Shown piece by piece: positions 1-10,651 of a DNA stretch of 64,000 nucleotides (positions are counted from its first letter, which is position 1; each line of letters begins with the position of its first letter). The notes under the pieces are model-generated. The model did no database searches, was not told the origin of the DNA, and was given only the letters and a program-made list of their open reading frames with translations. Where the stretch lies: contig JBCBRH010000016.1 in the NCBI GenBank assembly GCA_039819785.1, positions 13,644 through 77,643 on the forward strand, in the 5' to 3' direction. The position numbers and the translations under genes are program-made. The DNA comes from JBCBRD01 sp039819785. Lineage in GTDB: Bacteria; Pseudomonadota; Alphaproteobacteria; Rhizobiales; Hyphomicrobiaceae.

Positions 1-3000
1 CGGCGGCAGCTTCGACCGGCACAGTGAACGATGATTGAGAGATGGCAACGTCGTTGTTTGACTGTTCGATTGACGTTGCCGCAACCTCGACGGTGACCGT
101 ACCGTGCCAATTGCTTGCGCCTTGTAGCTGAATTGTTGACAGGTCTGCTGCGGGAACCTTGTAGTACCCCGACAGCGTGACGCCATCGACGGTCTCTGTG
201 ACGACTGGGTATCCGCCGAGGATTGTCGCGCCATTGTCGGGCTTGAGATAGGCGAAGGCACCGGCGGTTTCGCTGCCGTCGGTATCGCGGAGCCCGAGGC
301 TGACGTTCAAATCGACCGGCGTGTCTTCCGTTCCTGCTGCTGGCGTTGCTGAAATCGATGGACCATCGGCCACGGCTGCGACGGGCAACGTCAGGGTTTG
401 GACCGGAGTTGATGTGGTGACGAAATTTGTCCCGATTGCGACAGCTTGGACCTGCACGTCGATGGGATCGCTTGAGTCGCTCGGTGGCCGGATTGTGAAT
501 AGGCCATTGTTAAAATCATCAGCCGTTGCGACCCACCGCCCGGTCGTCGGGTTGAAGGTTGCAGCGCCTGAAACGGTGACGCCGGCTGGGACTTCGAAGA
601 TGACGGTCAAAGCGTTGACGGGGTCAGGATTGGTGTCGGCGTCCGGCCCATCACCTGGAACCACGAAAGGTGTCGTGGCGTTCGCGAGTGCACCTGGGGT
701 GTCTTCGGTTTGGCCTAGAAGGGCTGCGGCATTGATCACCGGCGCGGGAGGCGGTGTGCCCGCTGAGCCGCCCGTACCAGGATCGACAATGAACTGGAAT
801 AGTCCACCGGCGCTGTTCGTGGCCTGGGAGGACCCATCGTTTGACACGGTTGTCAACGTGAAGTCGACCGTGACCGGCGGGCCGCCAAATGGCAGCGCGA
901 GAAGATTGATGTCGGCCAACTCGGCTTCGGTGACCACCCAAGACCCATCGCCATTGTTCAAGCCGATGACATTGTTTGTGGAATCCAGCAACACAAAATC
1001 TGGAGCCGTGCCGCCGGTCGCTCCTGCCAAACCCAACACATAGTAGATGGTTTCAGACTGGGTCCGTCCAAGGTCGATGGCGTCTCGGTCTGTTGTGTCC
1101 CCCCCCAGGTTCAGTGAAATAAGTTCGTTGAATCCGAAGGTGTCGACGTCAGCTGTGTTGCCGTTGTTGTCTGGATTTTCGGCAAGCACCGTCGGCGTGT
1201 CGGCGATCGGAGCGAGGTTGACGTTGAAAGTCGTGGTTTCGGTGGTCACGACGTCCAAGGGTCCGGTACTCAGGTCGGCGCGGTCGCGGACCTGGACCGA
1301 GACGGGGATTGAGAAATTGACGCTGCTGTCGTCGAAGATGCTTGCGAGCAGGGACAACTGCGCGAGTTTCGATTCCGCTGTTGTGGTGAGTTCGCCTGCA
1401 CCATCGAGTTCGGCTGAGATGGTGATGGTGCCGTTGCCGTTATCTGTGAACAGACCATTGCCACCGGCAATCCCGTTCGCAATGACCCAGTCGCGTGCCT
1501 CTGTGTCCGTCGCTGTGGGATCGACCATGAGTTCGCGGACACGCTCCAGCACCTGCGCCCCGGTAATCAGACCGGTCAGATCAAGGGTGTAGCTCAACAC
1601 CTCTTCAGACCCGTCGTTATCAGTGAAGTTGCCAGCATTCACAGCGATGTTGGCCAGTGAGACATTGGTCCCGGGAGTTGTGTCCTTTGCCTCGGTGACC
1701 GTGACGGACGGGTTCCAATTTTGAAGGCCATCGCTCGCCAGATCATTCACGACAGGCTCGACTTCGATGGCAACGGTCCATGGATCCGAGGCCGCCTGAT
1801 CGCCTTGGATTTCTTGTGAGACAGCAACCACGCTGATCGAGGCACCATTGTAGGGCGCATTGCCCGAATAGTTCGGATCGGCCGGAATTTCCAGGGACGC
1901 GATGGCGTCTGCCGTAATGGACCACTTGCCGCCGCCTAAAAACGTCACCGAGCCTGCCGAACTGCTGGGAATGACGCCGGCCGGCAGACCGCTGATGACG
2001 AATGACAAATTCTCTGATCCGTCGTTGTCGCTCAAAACACTGGCGTTGAGGTCGGTCAAAAGATTAGGGCCGACAGCGACGCCTGCTGCCGACAAAATGC
2101 CCTGGCCAAGCGCGATCGGTTGATCCTCTTTGGCCGCAATTGCCACAGCGAAATCGTTGGGCTTGTCGGCGACTTCGCGCACCTCGATCGCGATCGCGAA
2201 GGGAGGCAGGGGAAGCGTGCTGGTCGCTGTTCCCGTTGAGGCCGTATCCGTGACCGTCACCTGAACATTCAACGAAATGTCACCTTGCAACGGTGATGAG
2301 TAATCTTCCGGCGGGCGGATGTGCAGTTGGGAGACCTCGGCTGGCGTGAAGCGCCAGATGCCGCTGTTGAGAGCTGTTTCAGTGCCCAAAGGCGCTCCGG
2401 CTGCATTCACGAAGGTCGCACCTGCGGGCAGGTTCGAGATATCGACATGGTCGATGATTTCGGACCCATCTCTATCCTTGAGATCGACACGCAATGGGAT
2501 CTTGATGTTGGTGTCTTCATCACCGACGGCGTTGCCGGTTATCCACGGGACATCGACCTCGGGGAATACGCGCAAGGTGATCGTGTCAATGTCGGTGGCC
2601 GTTTCCACTTCGATTTCTGTACCGCCACCGCCTTCGCCCTGTTCGGTTGTAACGGCTGTAATGGTCAGGGTGGTTTCGCCAGACCAGTCACCCGGCGTCA
2701 CCTGAATCGCATCGAGCCGTGCGTTGAGTTCATCTTCATTGGCAGCGGTCACCGTGAATGTACTGCTGCCGCCGGAGACACCGTCTCCGCTCAAGACAAC
2801 GCCTGAGGGAACCCCGGTGATGCGGACGGACAGGACCTCAGAGCCCCACCCAGCGCTTGATGATACGCCGTCGGTGTCGACACTGCGCAGCGCCTGGAGC
2901 GTTTCACCGCCGGTTCCAATAAGGCCAAACGTATCGTTTTCATCGCCTTCGACGATATAACCTGCCTGGATGTCCGGTGTGTCGGCAATCGCCAGCGTTC

Positions 3001-6000
3001 TGATATTGTGGGCGTAAGTCCGCGTTGCCGTATCGACATCGCCGTTGCTGTCGGTGTCATTGGTTGAACCCTGGAAGGTGTCATCGGCGGTGTCCGTTGT
3101 CGTGACACTGACGGCAACCGACGCATTGGCGTCGCTGTTTGCCGGTGCTGCCACGACGAATGCGTCAACGGCAGCATTGATGTTTGGTCCGGTGATGGTG
3201 AAGACACCACCTGCCTCGGCGACACCCGTCGGCAAAGTGCCGCCGGTGTTCGTTGAGGTCCAAGTCGAACCGTCGTTGAAGCTCACGACCCAACCGGCCT
3301 GCAACGTCGTGGTGTCAAGCACCACCTCAGTGATGCTTTCTGAGCCGTCCGTATCAACCAGCGAATAGGTGATGTCGGCACCGAAGTTGCCTTCATTGCC
3401 GAGGCCTGTGGGCTGATCCTCATAAATCGTTGATGACCCGGACGCGTTCGGCCTATCAGGGTCCGGCTTCACCACGACTGAGAACGTGGCTGAGTCACTC
3501 AGCCGGGCTGCTGCGACGCCGCCGTTCGACTGGTCCTGTGTGAAGGCGGTCAACGTGCCGGAGAATGTTCCGGTTGCGTGCGTTGGTGGTCTCCAGACGG
3601 CGTTTGCGTACTGGGCCGCCGTGAACGACCAGGTGTTGGTACCCGCGTTGAAGCTGCCAGCTGAGAACGACCCGCCTGTCAGACCGGTCACTTCATAGGT
3701 CAGCGTCTCGGACCCGTCGCGGTCGGTTTGTGTGATGTTGGATGAGAACAGATTGTTCAGGCGCACGCCAGCGACGCCGTCGCCGTTTTCGTCCCGGACG
3801 CCGTCTTCATCAATGGTTATGGTTGCAGGTGAGGTGACGGTAATCGGGTCGGTCACCGGCACGACATCAACAGTTACGTTGGTTGTCTGGCTCGCGGTCG
3901 CACGAGAGATCTGGTCGCCGTTGACGCCTGGGCCATTGTTGTTTGTCTCGGTCGGGTTGGATTCAACCGAGATCGCCCTCACCGACAGGGTGTAGTCGTT
4001 GCCGACGTGATCACCCCGTTTGATTTCCAGCGTCAGAAGCGCGGATTGGATGGCGCGCGTGTCACCTGCATTACCAACAGTTGCAGGCGTGAAGATCAGC
4101 CTGCCGTCAGTTGCCCGGTTCACCGTGAAACTGCCGTTGGCATTTGTAATCGGAATGACCGCGTTACTGGCCCAATCGTACGTGACCCCTTCGATCTTGA
4201 ACTGCGCTTGCGGTGTTGCCGTCGCCTCTCCAACACCGCTTGTTTCGAACGGGATGCCGGTGATGCGGACCGACTGCAATGTCTCAGAACCACTGCCCTG
4301 GGCCTGACCGTCGGTGTCGTTCAACGTGACCGTGACCGGGACTTCGATGAACTCATCTTCATTGCCGGTACCCGCGCCCGAAATTGTTGGCCGGTCGGCA
4401 GCGGCCTGAATGGTGACCGCGTGCGTGTCGGAGAAAGGCGCAGACGCGCCAGAGATGGCTTCGGTTGTCGTGCCGGAGATCCCGACTGTGAAATCTGTAT
4501 CGTTGTCGTCCTGCAAGATCAGGTTGAGGCTTTCAAGGACGTCGATGGCGTCGTTGGTCAAGCTATCGTCCACGACTCCGGCGACACTGACCGAGATTGT
4601 CCCATCGGTATTGTCGACCACGCCGACCGTGACACCGTTGATGACCTGGGTCGTGTCTTTGGCAATCACCGTGGTCCCGAAGCGCACGACTGCAGTATCG
4701 GGAATGGCGTTGAGCGTCAGATCAATGCTCTGTGATCCGTCTCGGTCGGCCAACTGGAAACCCAGTTCCGTGCCAAGTTGGAAAACGAGGTCAGGGTCCG
4801 ATGGATTGTTGGAATTGTTGTTTTCCCGCAGAACCGTCGAGTTGCCATTGAATTCAGGCACGTCGATGACTGGCGCGATCGTGACGCCGATGAACGTCTC
4901 CACCGTTTCGGTCTTCGTTGTGTTGTCGCCAGTATCCAGGGCGTTCGGTGCCAACTCATCATCGGCGGTGGCTGTTTCGTCGCCGACCAGTGTGGCTGCT
5001 TCCGTTGAAATGGCTTCAACCTTGATGCCATTCATGCCGGTCAGTGTTACTGCGAACTGCGGCCGCGGATCGAGGTTCAAGACACCGCTGGTCAAGACGG
5101 CGTCAATGGCGGCCTCATCGTTGGCTGCGTTGCCAGTGCCGGGCCCTTCAACCAGATAGACGCCATTGCCCTCATCGGTGATTGTCACTGTACCCGTAGG
5201 GGCACCTGTGATCGTCGACACACTGCCAACGGTCGCGACTGTGAACGCACCGGTCGCGATGGCAGTGATCGTACCAATCGGTGAGCCACTGTCGGTCGGC
5301 AACGTCAAACGAACCGAAAGTGTTTCGGAATTGTCGGTGTTGCCATCAACCGAGCGGTCAGCACGGATGGTCAGTGGGATGGCCGTGTCTTCGTTGCCGC
5401 TGATGTTGTCCGCGTCGATTGCCGGTGCATCCGCGAAGGCCTGAACGATAACGGGATGCTGCCATGTTGTTGTGTTGGTGGAGGCATCATTGTCGGTTGT
5501 GGTTGCAGAAATCGTGAGGCTGAAGTTCACGTCAGACTGCGCCGGCGGAGTGATGTTGAGCGTATCGAGAGCCGTGCGGATTGCTGTTTCGCCCGCCGGT
5601 GTTTTGGGACCCGACAGTGTGATCGTGTCGGTCATGGCGGTGACCGTCAGGGTCTGAGGCGTGCCGCCAACATCAGTGTATGTGACAACGGAGCCGACAG
5701 CGAACCCTGTGACTGTGAGTTCCGTGACATTCTCGGTGCCGTCAAGGTCGATTTTTGTATAGCTGATGTCGGTCCCGATGGTTTTTGCGACATCTTCCAC
5801 CAGAACCGACTGACCCGAATGCGTCACCGGGTCGGCAACAGCGGTCACGGTGATGGGAACACTGAACGTGACCTGGTTTTCCAGACGCGCGATTTCACCG
5901 GCTGGGGGTGTGCCGTCGATGTTGACGTTCGTTTCCCGTGTCGTGGCGGTGACGGAGAGTTGGAATTCGGTATCGAGGTGCTCGCGGCTGTCGTTGCCTG

Positions 6001-9000
6001 AATCAATCTCAAGCGCGAGTTTGGCGAGCAGATCATTAATGGCCGCGTCGTTTACAGCGGGCGTCGTCGTGCCAGGCACGCTGACAGTGTAGGTGCCGCC
6101 ACCGTTGTTCGTGAGCGTCGCGCCAAGCGTGGAACTTTCCGTCAGGATGAACCCGGCTGGAACATTTGAAATCACGACATCCTTGATGCGCTCCGACTCA
6201 TCGGCTGTATCTGGATGGCTGACTGAGATCGAAACCGGGATGGTCTGGTCTTCGAGGCCCGCTCCAGAACCGCTGCCGGTTGGCGCGTCGGCCACGGCTG
6301 CGACGATGATCTGGTGCGTGCCATTAAAGGTGCGCGTTACGGTATCTGCGTTGTCGTCGGGGTCGGTATCAACCACATCGACGCGAACGCCGAGCGGAAT
6401 GTCCAGGTCTGAATGATGCTCTGGATCAAGCGACAAAGACTGGATGGCTTGGCGAATGGCTGCATCGGCCTGGTTGAGGTCGGGCAGTGCGCTGGTGATC
6501 GTGATTTGACCTGGTGTGCTGGTGTCGATTGACCAGTTTGGATTGGTCGCGAAGTTCAGGTCCGCCAGATCGGGGATGCCCGTGATAATTACCTGACTGA
6601 TGGTTTCGGACGTATCGCCGACGGCTGTTTCGCCGGGCATTAGACCCGCCTCAAGTGCTGTTCCAATCGCAAACGGTGCCGAGTTGCCGGGTGCCGTCGG
6701 GGCCAGCAATGGGTTCTGGATACCGTCTTCATTGAACGTAGAACTGCTGTTGATCGTCCACGTGTCGACGACCGGCGTTACATCGACCGCGATGTTCGTT
6801 GAGCGCGCAAACCGTTCCAGTGCGATGCCGCCAGCTTCCGTCGGATTTGATTCAATCGTGCCGATCTCGATGCCGACGTTGAAGTTGATGTCCGAGTCGA
6901 GCGGGGGCCTGACACTGATGCCGCCGTTGAGGAAGGCTTCGAACTCAGCGGTCGATGTGCCTGCGCCAGGTTCGAAGATAACTTCCGTTGCGCCACCAGG
7001 CAGCACTGTCAAAGACCGTATCTGAATATCGTCTGGAAGCGGAACGGCTGTAACGAATGTGATGCCCGCTGGCAGCGTGACCTTTGCGAAATCATAGGTT
7101 TCAGATGTGTCTTGATCAATCAGGCTCGATGCTATGACCAGGGGGATATTGGTGTCTTCCAGGCCGGCTGCGGAGGCTGTGAACGATGGCCCGTCCGCGA
7201 TCGCCTGGACCGTGATGGTGTGTGTTCCCGTGACTGAACCTGTGACGGCGGTTTCTGGTTCTGATGAGGTTCCATCGGATTTATTGATGGTGACCGACAC
7301 GTCGATGTCAGCGTCATCGTGTTGCGGGGGGACAACCGACATTGATGAAAGAGCGGTGCGCTTTTGATCTTCCGTACCACCTAACAGTGTGACTGTCTGA
7401 GTGAGGGATGTGATCGTCTGAGATTGTGAAACGCCTGCCGTGTCCGTCCACGTGACGATGGCACCAATGGGGAAGCCGCCCAGGACAATCGAGGTGATGA
7501 CTTCCGAACCGTCGGTTTTATCGTTGTCCGTAACAGCGATATTCGCCCCGAAGTTGATCGCTGCCGTGACCGCCTGATTTACCGGGTTAGTGATTGCATC
7601 TTCGTTGGCAGATGTCGTGCCGGTGATCGTCGGCAGATCAATGGCTGGGCGGACAGCCACGGGCAGCGTGAAGTTTTGTGTGTTGCGCGCCGTGGTGACT
7701 TCGCCGCCTGGGTTATCTGGTGACCCAGGTGTCGTCGACGTCGTTGGGTTTTCTTCGAAGGTTGTAACAGAAACGCCAAGCGAAAAGTTGGTGTCCAGGT
7801 CGTCGCGATTGCCGCCGGGTTGGATGTCGAGCACCAGCGTGTTGAGCAAGGTGTTGATCGCTGCATCGCTTGTGCCGGTAACCGTGTATGACCCGCTGCC
7901 GTTGTCGGTGATCGTGGCGCCCGGTGTCGTTGTCGCGATGAGGTTGAACCCGTCGGGCACACCGGTGATTACGACTGTTTCGACGACTTCGGTGCCGTCG
8001 ACATCAGGGTGGGTGACCTGGAATGGCAGCGGAATGTCCTGGTCTTCAACACCGCTGTGGGGAGTGGCCACAAGTGCCGCAGGGTCTGCGATGGCTGCGA
8101 CCTGCACGACGAAGTCGGCGTCGTTGATAAGCGTCGAGACGCCGCCGTCGACCATGGTGACGCGGACGTTCAGAGGCATGTTCACATCTGAATGGGGCGG
8201 GGGCTGAACGTTAAGTGTCGCTAGACTGGCACGGATCTGGGCTTCCGTTCCGCCGTTCAGGCTGATGGAGAACCCGTTGGTTGGCACGGTGATCGTCTGT
8301 GGGACGCCCGCAATATCGTTGTAGGTGATGATCGCGCCGGCGGGGAAGCCGGACACCGTAACGTCGGTGAGAACTTCCGAACCGTCTGGATCTCCGAAGG
8401 TGATGCCGATGTTGGTCCCGATGTTTACGGCGTTGTCTTCATCGACACTGGCATTGGGTGCGGTGATGTCGATGGGGTCGGCGACCGGCGTTACCCTGAC
8501 CAGGACCGGAGCCGTGTTCGTTGCCGTGTCGTTGTTGGCCTGCTCGGTGGCAATCGCCGTGATCGTCATCGGGAAATTGCCAAACGCATCGGCTGGTGGA
8601 TCGAAGACCACTGCCGAGAGTTCTGCTGGCAGGATGGTGTAGGTCTTGGTGCCGTCGGGTTGTACGACGAAGGGGTATTCCGTGCCGCCCGCATCCTGGA
8701 GCTTGGCGCCTGACTGGACGCCTGAGATTTCGTATCTGAGGACTTCCGAGCCATCGAGATCGTTCAGGTTGCCGGCCAGGTCGTTGAGCAGGATCGCCGT
8801 ATCTTCAGGCGTGATGCCGTCGGTGTCGCCGACCACGTCGGGAATGTCCGCCACCGGAATGACGTCGATGACGTAGTCGTGGTGGGCTGTGGCGCGCTCG
8901 GTGAGGATGGTGGTTCCCGGCGGCACGTTGGTTTCCACCGTCACCACGTCAATCCCGAGGATGATCTGTCCGGAAAAGTCATCGGGTGGCAGGAACGTCA

Positions 9001-10315
9001 ACGAGGCAAGCGTGTTTTGAATGTCTTTTGTGTCGCCCGTGATGAGGTAGGACCCATCCGGTTGCAGGACCACGCTGGTCGGCAGTGTTGTATTCCAGTC
9101 CAGAACCGCGCCGGCTGGAACGCCTGTGATGATCGCGCTTTCGATCGTCTCAGACCCATCGAGATCAAACAGCTTCACATCGACCGGGGTATTCACGACC
9201 GTGTCTTCCGGCGTGACGGCCACGCCCGAAATGAGGACGGGATCGGCAACCGCTGCGACAGCAATCGTCACCTCCTCGACGAATTGCTCGCCTGTGCGAG
9301 GGTCTGTCAGCTTGAAAGTGAAAACCGCATCGCCGGAGAAGCCGTCTCTTGGCGTATATATGAATGTTCCATCGGGGTTGATTGCGATGGTTCCCATATC
9401 AGGATCCATTGTCGCAATAATACCGGGAACACTTACGAACGCGAGAGGATCAAACAGCGTATCCGTGAATACGATGTCTTCCACACCGGTGAATTCGAAA
9501 TCGGTGCGCAACAGCGGGCCATAGTTGGGACTGCCGTCTTCATAATCGGGAAGAATATCATCGACAGACAAGAAATCGTCAGCGGACCGATAATATTCGA
9601 AATCACCCAGGAGCCACAGGTGATCGACGCCACCGCCGACCCCCGTTGTAAACCCCGGAAACCAGGTATTGTCGCTATGGCTGAGTTTTTCGCCATTTCG
9701 AAGGCCGAATTCTTCGTCGCTTAAGCCTGTCAGGTGCGGAATGCTCGCGCCCGTGCCAACCGTGACGTTTTGACCGGCAGATCCCACTTCGCCACGTTTT
9801 AGATCGTCACGTCCAAATTGAGAGGTTTCGCGCTTTAATGGCGAAACTTCGTTGATGCGCGATTCCAATGGACCGCTGGAAAGGGAACTGCCGGATACGG
9901 CATTTGAGCCGAAGGATGACGATGCCCGCCCGCTAACCAAACCGTCACCGGTGTTGTTTGTCGTGCTCTCCGTCGCAGCATCCGCTGCCTCGCCAGACGG
10001 ATCGGTATCCCTGTCAGTCTGTCCGGCTGCTTCGTCGCCTGGGCTCGATGCCGCCGATGACTGCGTGAGAAGTCTGTCAAGTGCTTCTCTATTTTGTTCA
10101 AGCTGCTGGGTCAGTTGCCATGGCGTGCCAGCGAAGGCTGCCACAAGCGGGTCGGCGTCTGGAACCGTGATCGTCTGTCCGTCGCTCGTGACCAATACCA
10201 ACCGGCCATTGGCGTCGATCATGATCTTTGTTTCAGGATCGCGGGCTATGTCGCCAAGTCGTTCCGTCGAAAATTCATTGGCAACACTCGTTTCCGCGCG
10301 CGATGAACCGGCCAT
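1..10315 (-). CDS. Giant cadherin/Ig-like repeat adhesin (3' end beyond window)
   Basis: One frame stays open on the minus strand from an ATG at 10315 to the left edge of the window, about 3,438 codons; I read it through and met no stop. The ATG has a GGGAG ribosome binding site eight bases upstream (10324-10328). The first ~200 residues are Ser/Thr/Asp-rich with no Sec signal peptide. After that the protein is a string of about 20 domains of roughly 120-190 residues. Each has an 'EDT' entry, a 'DxDGSE' loop, a 'GVPAGA'-like strand and a 'PP..' strand, then a 'TVxAVAD' linker. This matches cadherin-like/bacterial Ig-like domains of type I secreted adhesins. I noticed no cysteine, which is usual for such proteins. 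The Asp/Asn-rich loops suggest calcium binding (inference). The C-terminus, where an RTX-type secretion signal would lie, is outside the window, so the secretion route is not shown. Confidence 0.9.
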   Translation of the reverse strand, partial: MAGSSRAETSVANEFSTERLGDIARDPETKIMIDANGRLVLVTSDGQTITVPDADPLVAAFAGTPWQLTQQLEQNREALDRLLTQSSAASSPGDEAAGQTDRDTDPSGEAADAATESTTNNTGDGLVSGRASSSFGSNAVSGSSLSSGPLESRINEVSPLKRETSQFGRDDLKRGEVGSAGQNVTVGTGASIPHLTGLSDEEFGLRNGEKLSHSDNTWFPGFTTGVGGGVDHLWLLGDFEYYRSADDFLSVDDILPDYEDGSPNYGPLLRTDFEFTGVEDIVFTDTLFDPLAFVSVPGIIATMDPDMGTIAINPDGTFIYTPRDGFSGDAVFTFKLTDPRTGEQFVEEVTIAVAAVADPVLISGVAVTPEDTVVNTPVDVKLFDLDGSETIESAIITGVPAGAVLDWNTTLPTSVVLQPDGSYLITGDTKDIQNTLASLTFLPPDDFSGQIILGIDVVTVETNVPPGTTILTERATAHHDYVIDVIPVADIPDVVGDTDGITPEDTAILLNDLAGNLNDLDGSEVLRYEISGVQSGAKLQDAGGTEYPFVVQPDGTKTYTILPAELSAVVFDPPADAFGNFPMTITAIATEQANNDTATNTAPVLVRVTPVADPIDITAPNASVDEDNAVNIGTNIGITFGDPDGSEVLTDVTVSGFPAGAIITYNDIAGVPQTITVPTNGFSISLNGGTEAQIRASLATLNVQPPPHSDVNMPLNVRVTMVDGGVSTLINDADFVVQVAAIADPAALVATPHSGVEDQDIPLPFQVTHPDVDGTEVVETVVITGVPDGFNLIATTTPGATITDNGSGSYTVTGTSDAAINTLLNTLVLDIQPGGNRDDLDTNFSLGVSVTTFEENPTTSTTPGSPDNPGGEVTTARNTQNFTLPVAVRPAIDLPTITGTTSANEDAITNPVNQAVTAAINFGANIAVTDNDKTDGSEVITSIVLGGFPIGAIVTWTDTAGVSQSQTITSLTQTVTLLGGTEDQKRTALSSMSVVPPQHDDADIDVSVTINKSDGTSSEPETAVTGSVTGTHTITVQAIADGPSFTASAAGLEDTNIPLVIASSLIDQDTSETYDFAKVTLPAGITFVTAVPLPDDIQIRSLTVLPGGATEVIFEPGAGTSTAEFEAFLNGGISVRPPLDSDINFNVGIEIGTIESNPTEAGGIALERFARSTNIAVDVTPVVDTWTINSSSTFNEDGIQNPLLAPTAPGNSAPFAIGTALEAGLMPGETAVGDTSETISQVIITGIPDLADLNFATNPNWSIDTSTPGQITITSALPDLNQADAAIRQAIQSLSLDPEHHSDLDIPLGVRVDVVDTDPDDNADTVTRTFNGTHQIIVAAVADAPTGSGSGAGLEDQTIPVSISVSHPDTADESERIKDVVISNVPAGFILTESSTLGATLTNNGGGTYTVSVPGTTTPAVNDAAINDLLAKLALEIDSGNDSREHLDTEFQLSVTATTRETNVNIDGTPPAGEIARLENQVTFSVPITVTAVADPVTHSGQSVLVEDVAKTIGTDISYTKIDLDGTENVTELTVTGFAVGSVVTYTDVGGTPQTLTVTAMTDTITLSGPKTPAGETAIRTALDTLNITPPAQSDVNFSLTISATTTDNDASTNTTTWQHPVIVQAFADAPAIDADNISGNEDTAIPLTIRADRSVDGNTDNSETLSVRLTLPTDSGSPIGTITAIATGAFTVATVGSVSTITGAPTGTVTITDEGNGVYLVEGPGTGNAANDEAAIDAVLTSGVLNLDPRPQFAVTLTGMNGIKVEAISTEAATLVGDETATADDELAPNALDTGDNTTKTETVETFIGVTIAPVIDVPEFNGNSTVLRENNNSNNPSDPDLVFQLGTELGFQLADRDGSQSIDLTLNAIPDTAVVRFGTTVIAKDTTQVINGVTVGVVDNTDGTISVSVAGVVDDSLTNDAIDVLESLNLILQDDNDTDFTVGISGTTTEAISGASAPFSDTHAVTIQAAADRPTISGAGTGNEDEFIEVPVTVTLNDTDGQAQGSGSETLQSVRITGIPFETSGVGEATATPQAQFKIEGVTYDWASNAVIPITNANGSFTVNRATDGRLIFTPATVGNAGDTRAIQSALLTLEIKRGDHVGNDYTLSVRAISVESNPTETNNNGPGVNGDQISRATASQTTNVTVDVVPVTDPITVTSPATITIDEDGVRDENGDGVAGVRLNNLFSSNITQTDRDGSETLTYEVTGLTGGSFSAGSFNAGTNTWSFTAAQYANAVWRPPTHATGTFSGTLTAFTQDQSNGGVAAARLSDSATFSVVVKPDPDRPNASGSSTIYEDQPTGLGNEGNFGADITYSLVDTDGSESITEVVLDTTTLQAGWVVSFNDGSTWTSTNTGGTLPTGVAEAGGVFTITGPNINAAVDAFVVAAPANSDANASVAVSVTTTDTADDTFQGSTNDTDSNGDVDTATRTYAHNIRTLAIADTPDIQAGYIVEGDENDTFGLIGTGGETLQALRSVDTDGVSSSAGWGSEVLSVRITGVPSGVVLSGDGVSGGSSTFTVTAANEDELNARLDAIQVTPGDWSGETTLTITAVTTEQGEGGGGTEIEVETATDIDTITLRVFPEVDVPWITGNAVGDEDTNIKIPLRVDLKDRDGSEIIDHVDISNLPAGATFVNAAGAPLGTETALNSGIWRFTPAEVSQLHIRPPEDYSSPLQGDISLNVQVTVTDTASTGTATSTLPLPPFAIAIEVREVADKPNDFAVAIAAKEDQPIALGQGILSAAGVAVGPNLLTDLNASVLSDNDGSENLSFVISGLPAGVIPSSSAGSVTFLGGGKWSITADAIASLEIPADPNYSGNAPYNGASISVVAVSQEIQGDQAASDPWTVAIEVEPVVNDLASDGLQNWNPSVTVTEAKDTTPGTNVSLANIAVNAGNFTDNDGSEEVLSYTLDLTGLITGAQVLERVRELMVDPTATDTEARDWVIANGIAGGNGLFTDNGNGTITISAELDGAGELTTTAESKLAQLSLLASIFDDSSVNFSIPVSVQVRDRADLSTGPLDVVTTETTTFNVNLAPIADTPTVLAENPDNNGNTADVDTFGFNELISLNLGGDTTDRDAIDLGRTQSETIYYVLGLAGATGGTAPDFVLLDSTNNVIGLNNGDGSWVVTEAELADINLLALPFGGPPVTVDFTLTTVSNDGSSQATNSAGGLFQFIVDPGTGGSAGTPPPAPVINAAALLGQTEDTPGALANATTPFVVPGDGPDADTNPDPVNALTVIFEVPAGVTVSGAATFNPTTGRWVATADDFNNGLFTIRPPSDSSDPIDVQVQAVAIGTNFVTTSTPVQTLTLPVAAVADGPSISATPAAGTEDTPVDLNVSLGLRDTDGSETAGAFAYLKPDNGATILGGYPVVTETVDGVTLSGYYKVPAADLSTIQLQGASNWHGTVTVEVAATSIEQSNNDVAISQSSFTVPVEAAA

Positions 10316-10651
10316 GCGTCATACTCCCACAAACTCCACACAGCTGCTTCGACGCCCTCCGTCTTAACAACACCTTTACTGGAGTTCCATTTCCACTCTT
10401 AAGTGTGAGATTGACGCCCAATTGTGAGGAATATCTTTAAATTGAGAGGTGAACATGCATCAAAACAAAAAACTTCTGTTTCTTTGACAGCGAAACACTT
10501 AATCAGCCTTAGGGATTACCATCCAACTCCCCATAACTGATTGGAGTAACCCGACAAGCTAGAAAGAATTCGTTTACTATCAGGTCCGGCCCAAAGTGCT
10601 TTTGAAAAGGCAGCAGTTCGGACCACAATAAGCCAAAACTTTTGACGTTAT
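10316..10651. other. Intergenic region upstream of the giant adhesin gene
   Basis: This 336-base gap lies between the aldo/keto reductase stop and the adhesin ATG, both on the minus strand. It is more AT-rich than the coding DNA around it and should hold the adhesin promoter. The only element I can support is the GGGAG ribosome binding site at 10324-10328. I see no convincing -35/-10 pair or terminator. Confidence 0.5.

Noticed and set aside
321..10440. Many plus-strand frames of 60-281 codons across the first 10 kb (for example 4410-5159 and 8879-9724)
   Set aside because: They lie antisense to the giant adhesin frame, have no ribosome binding sites or family motifs, and arise from its codon bias.
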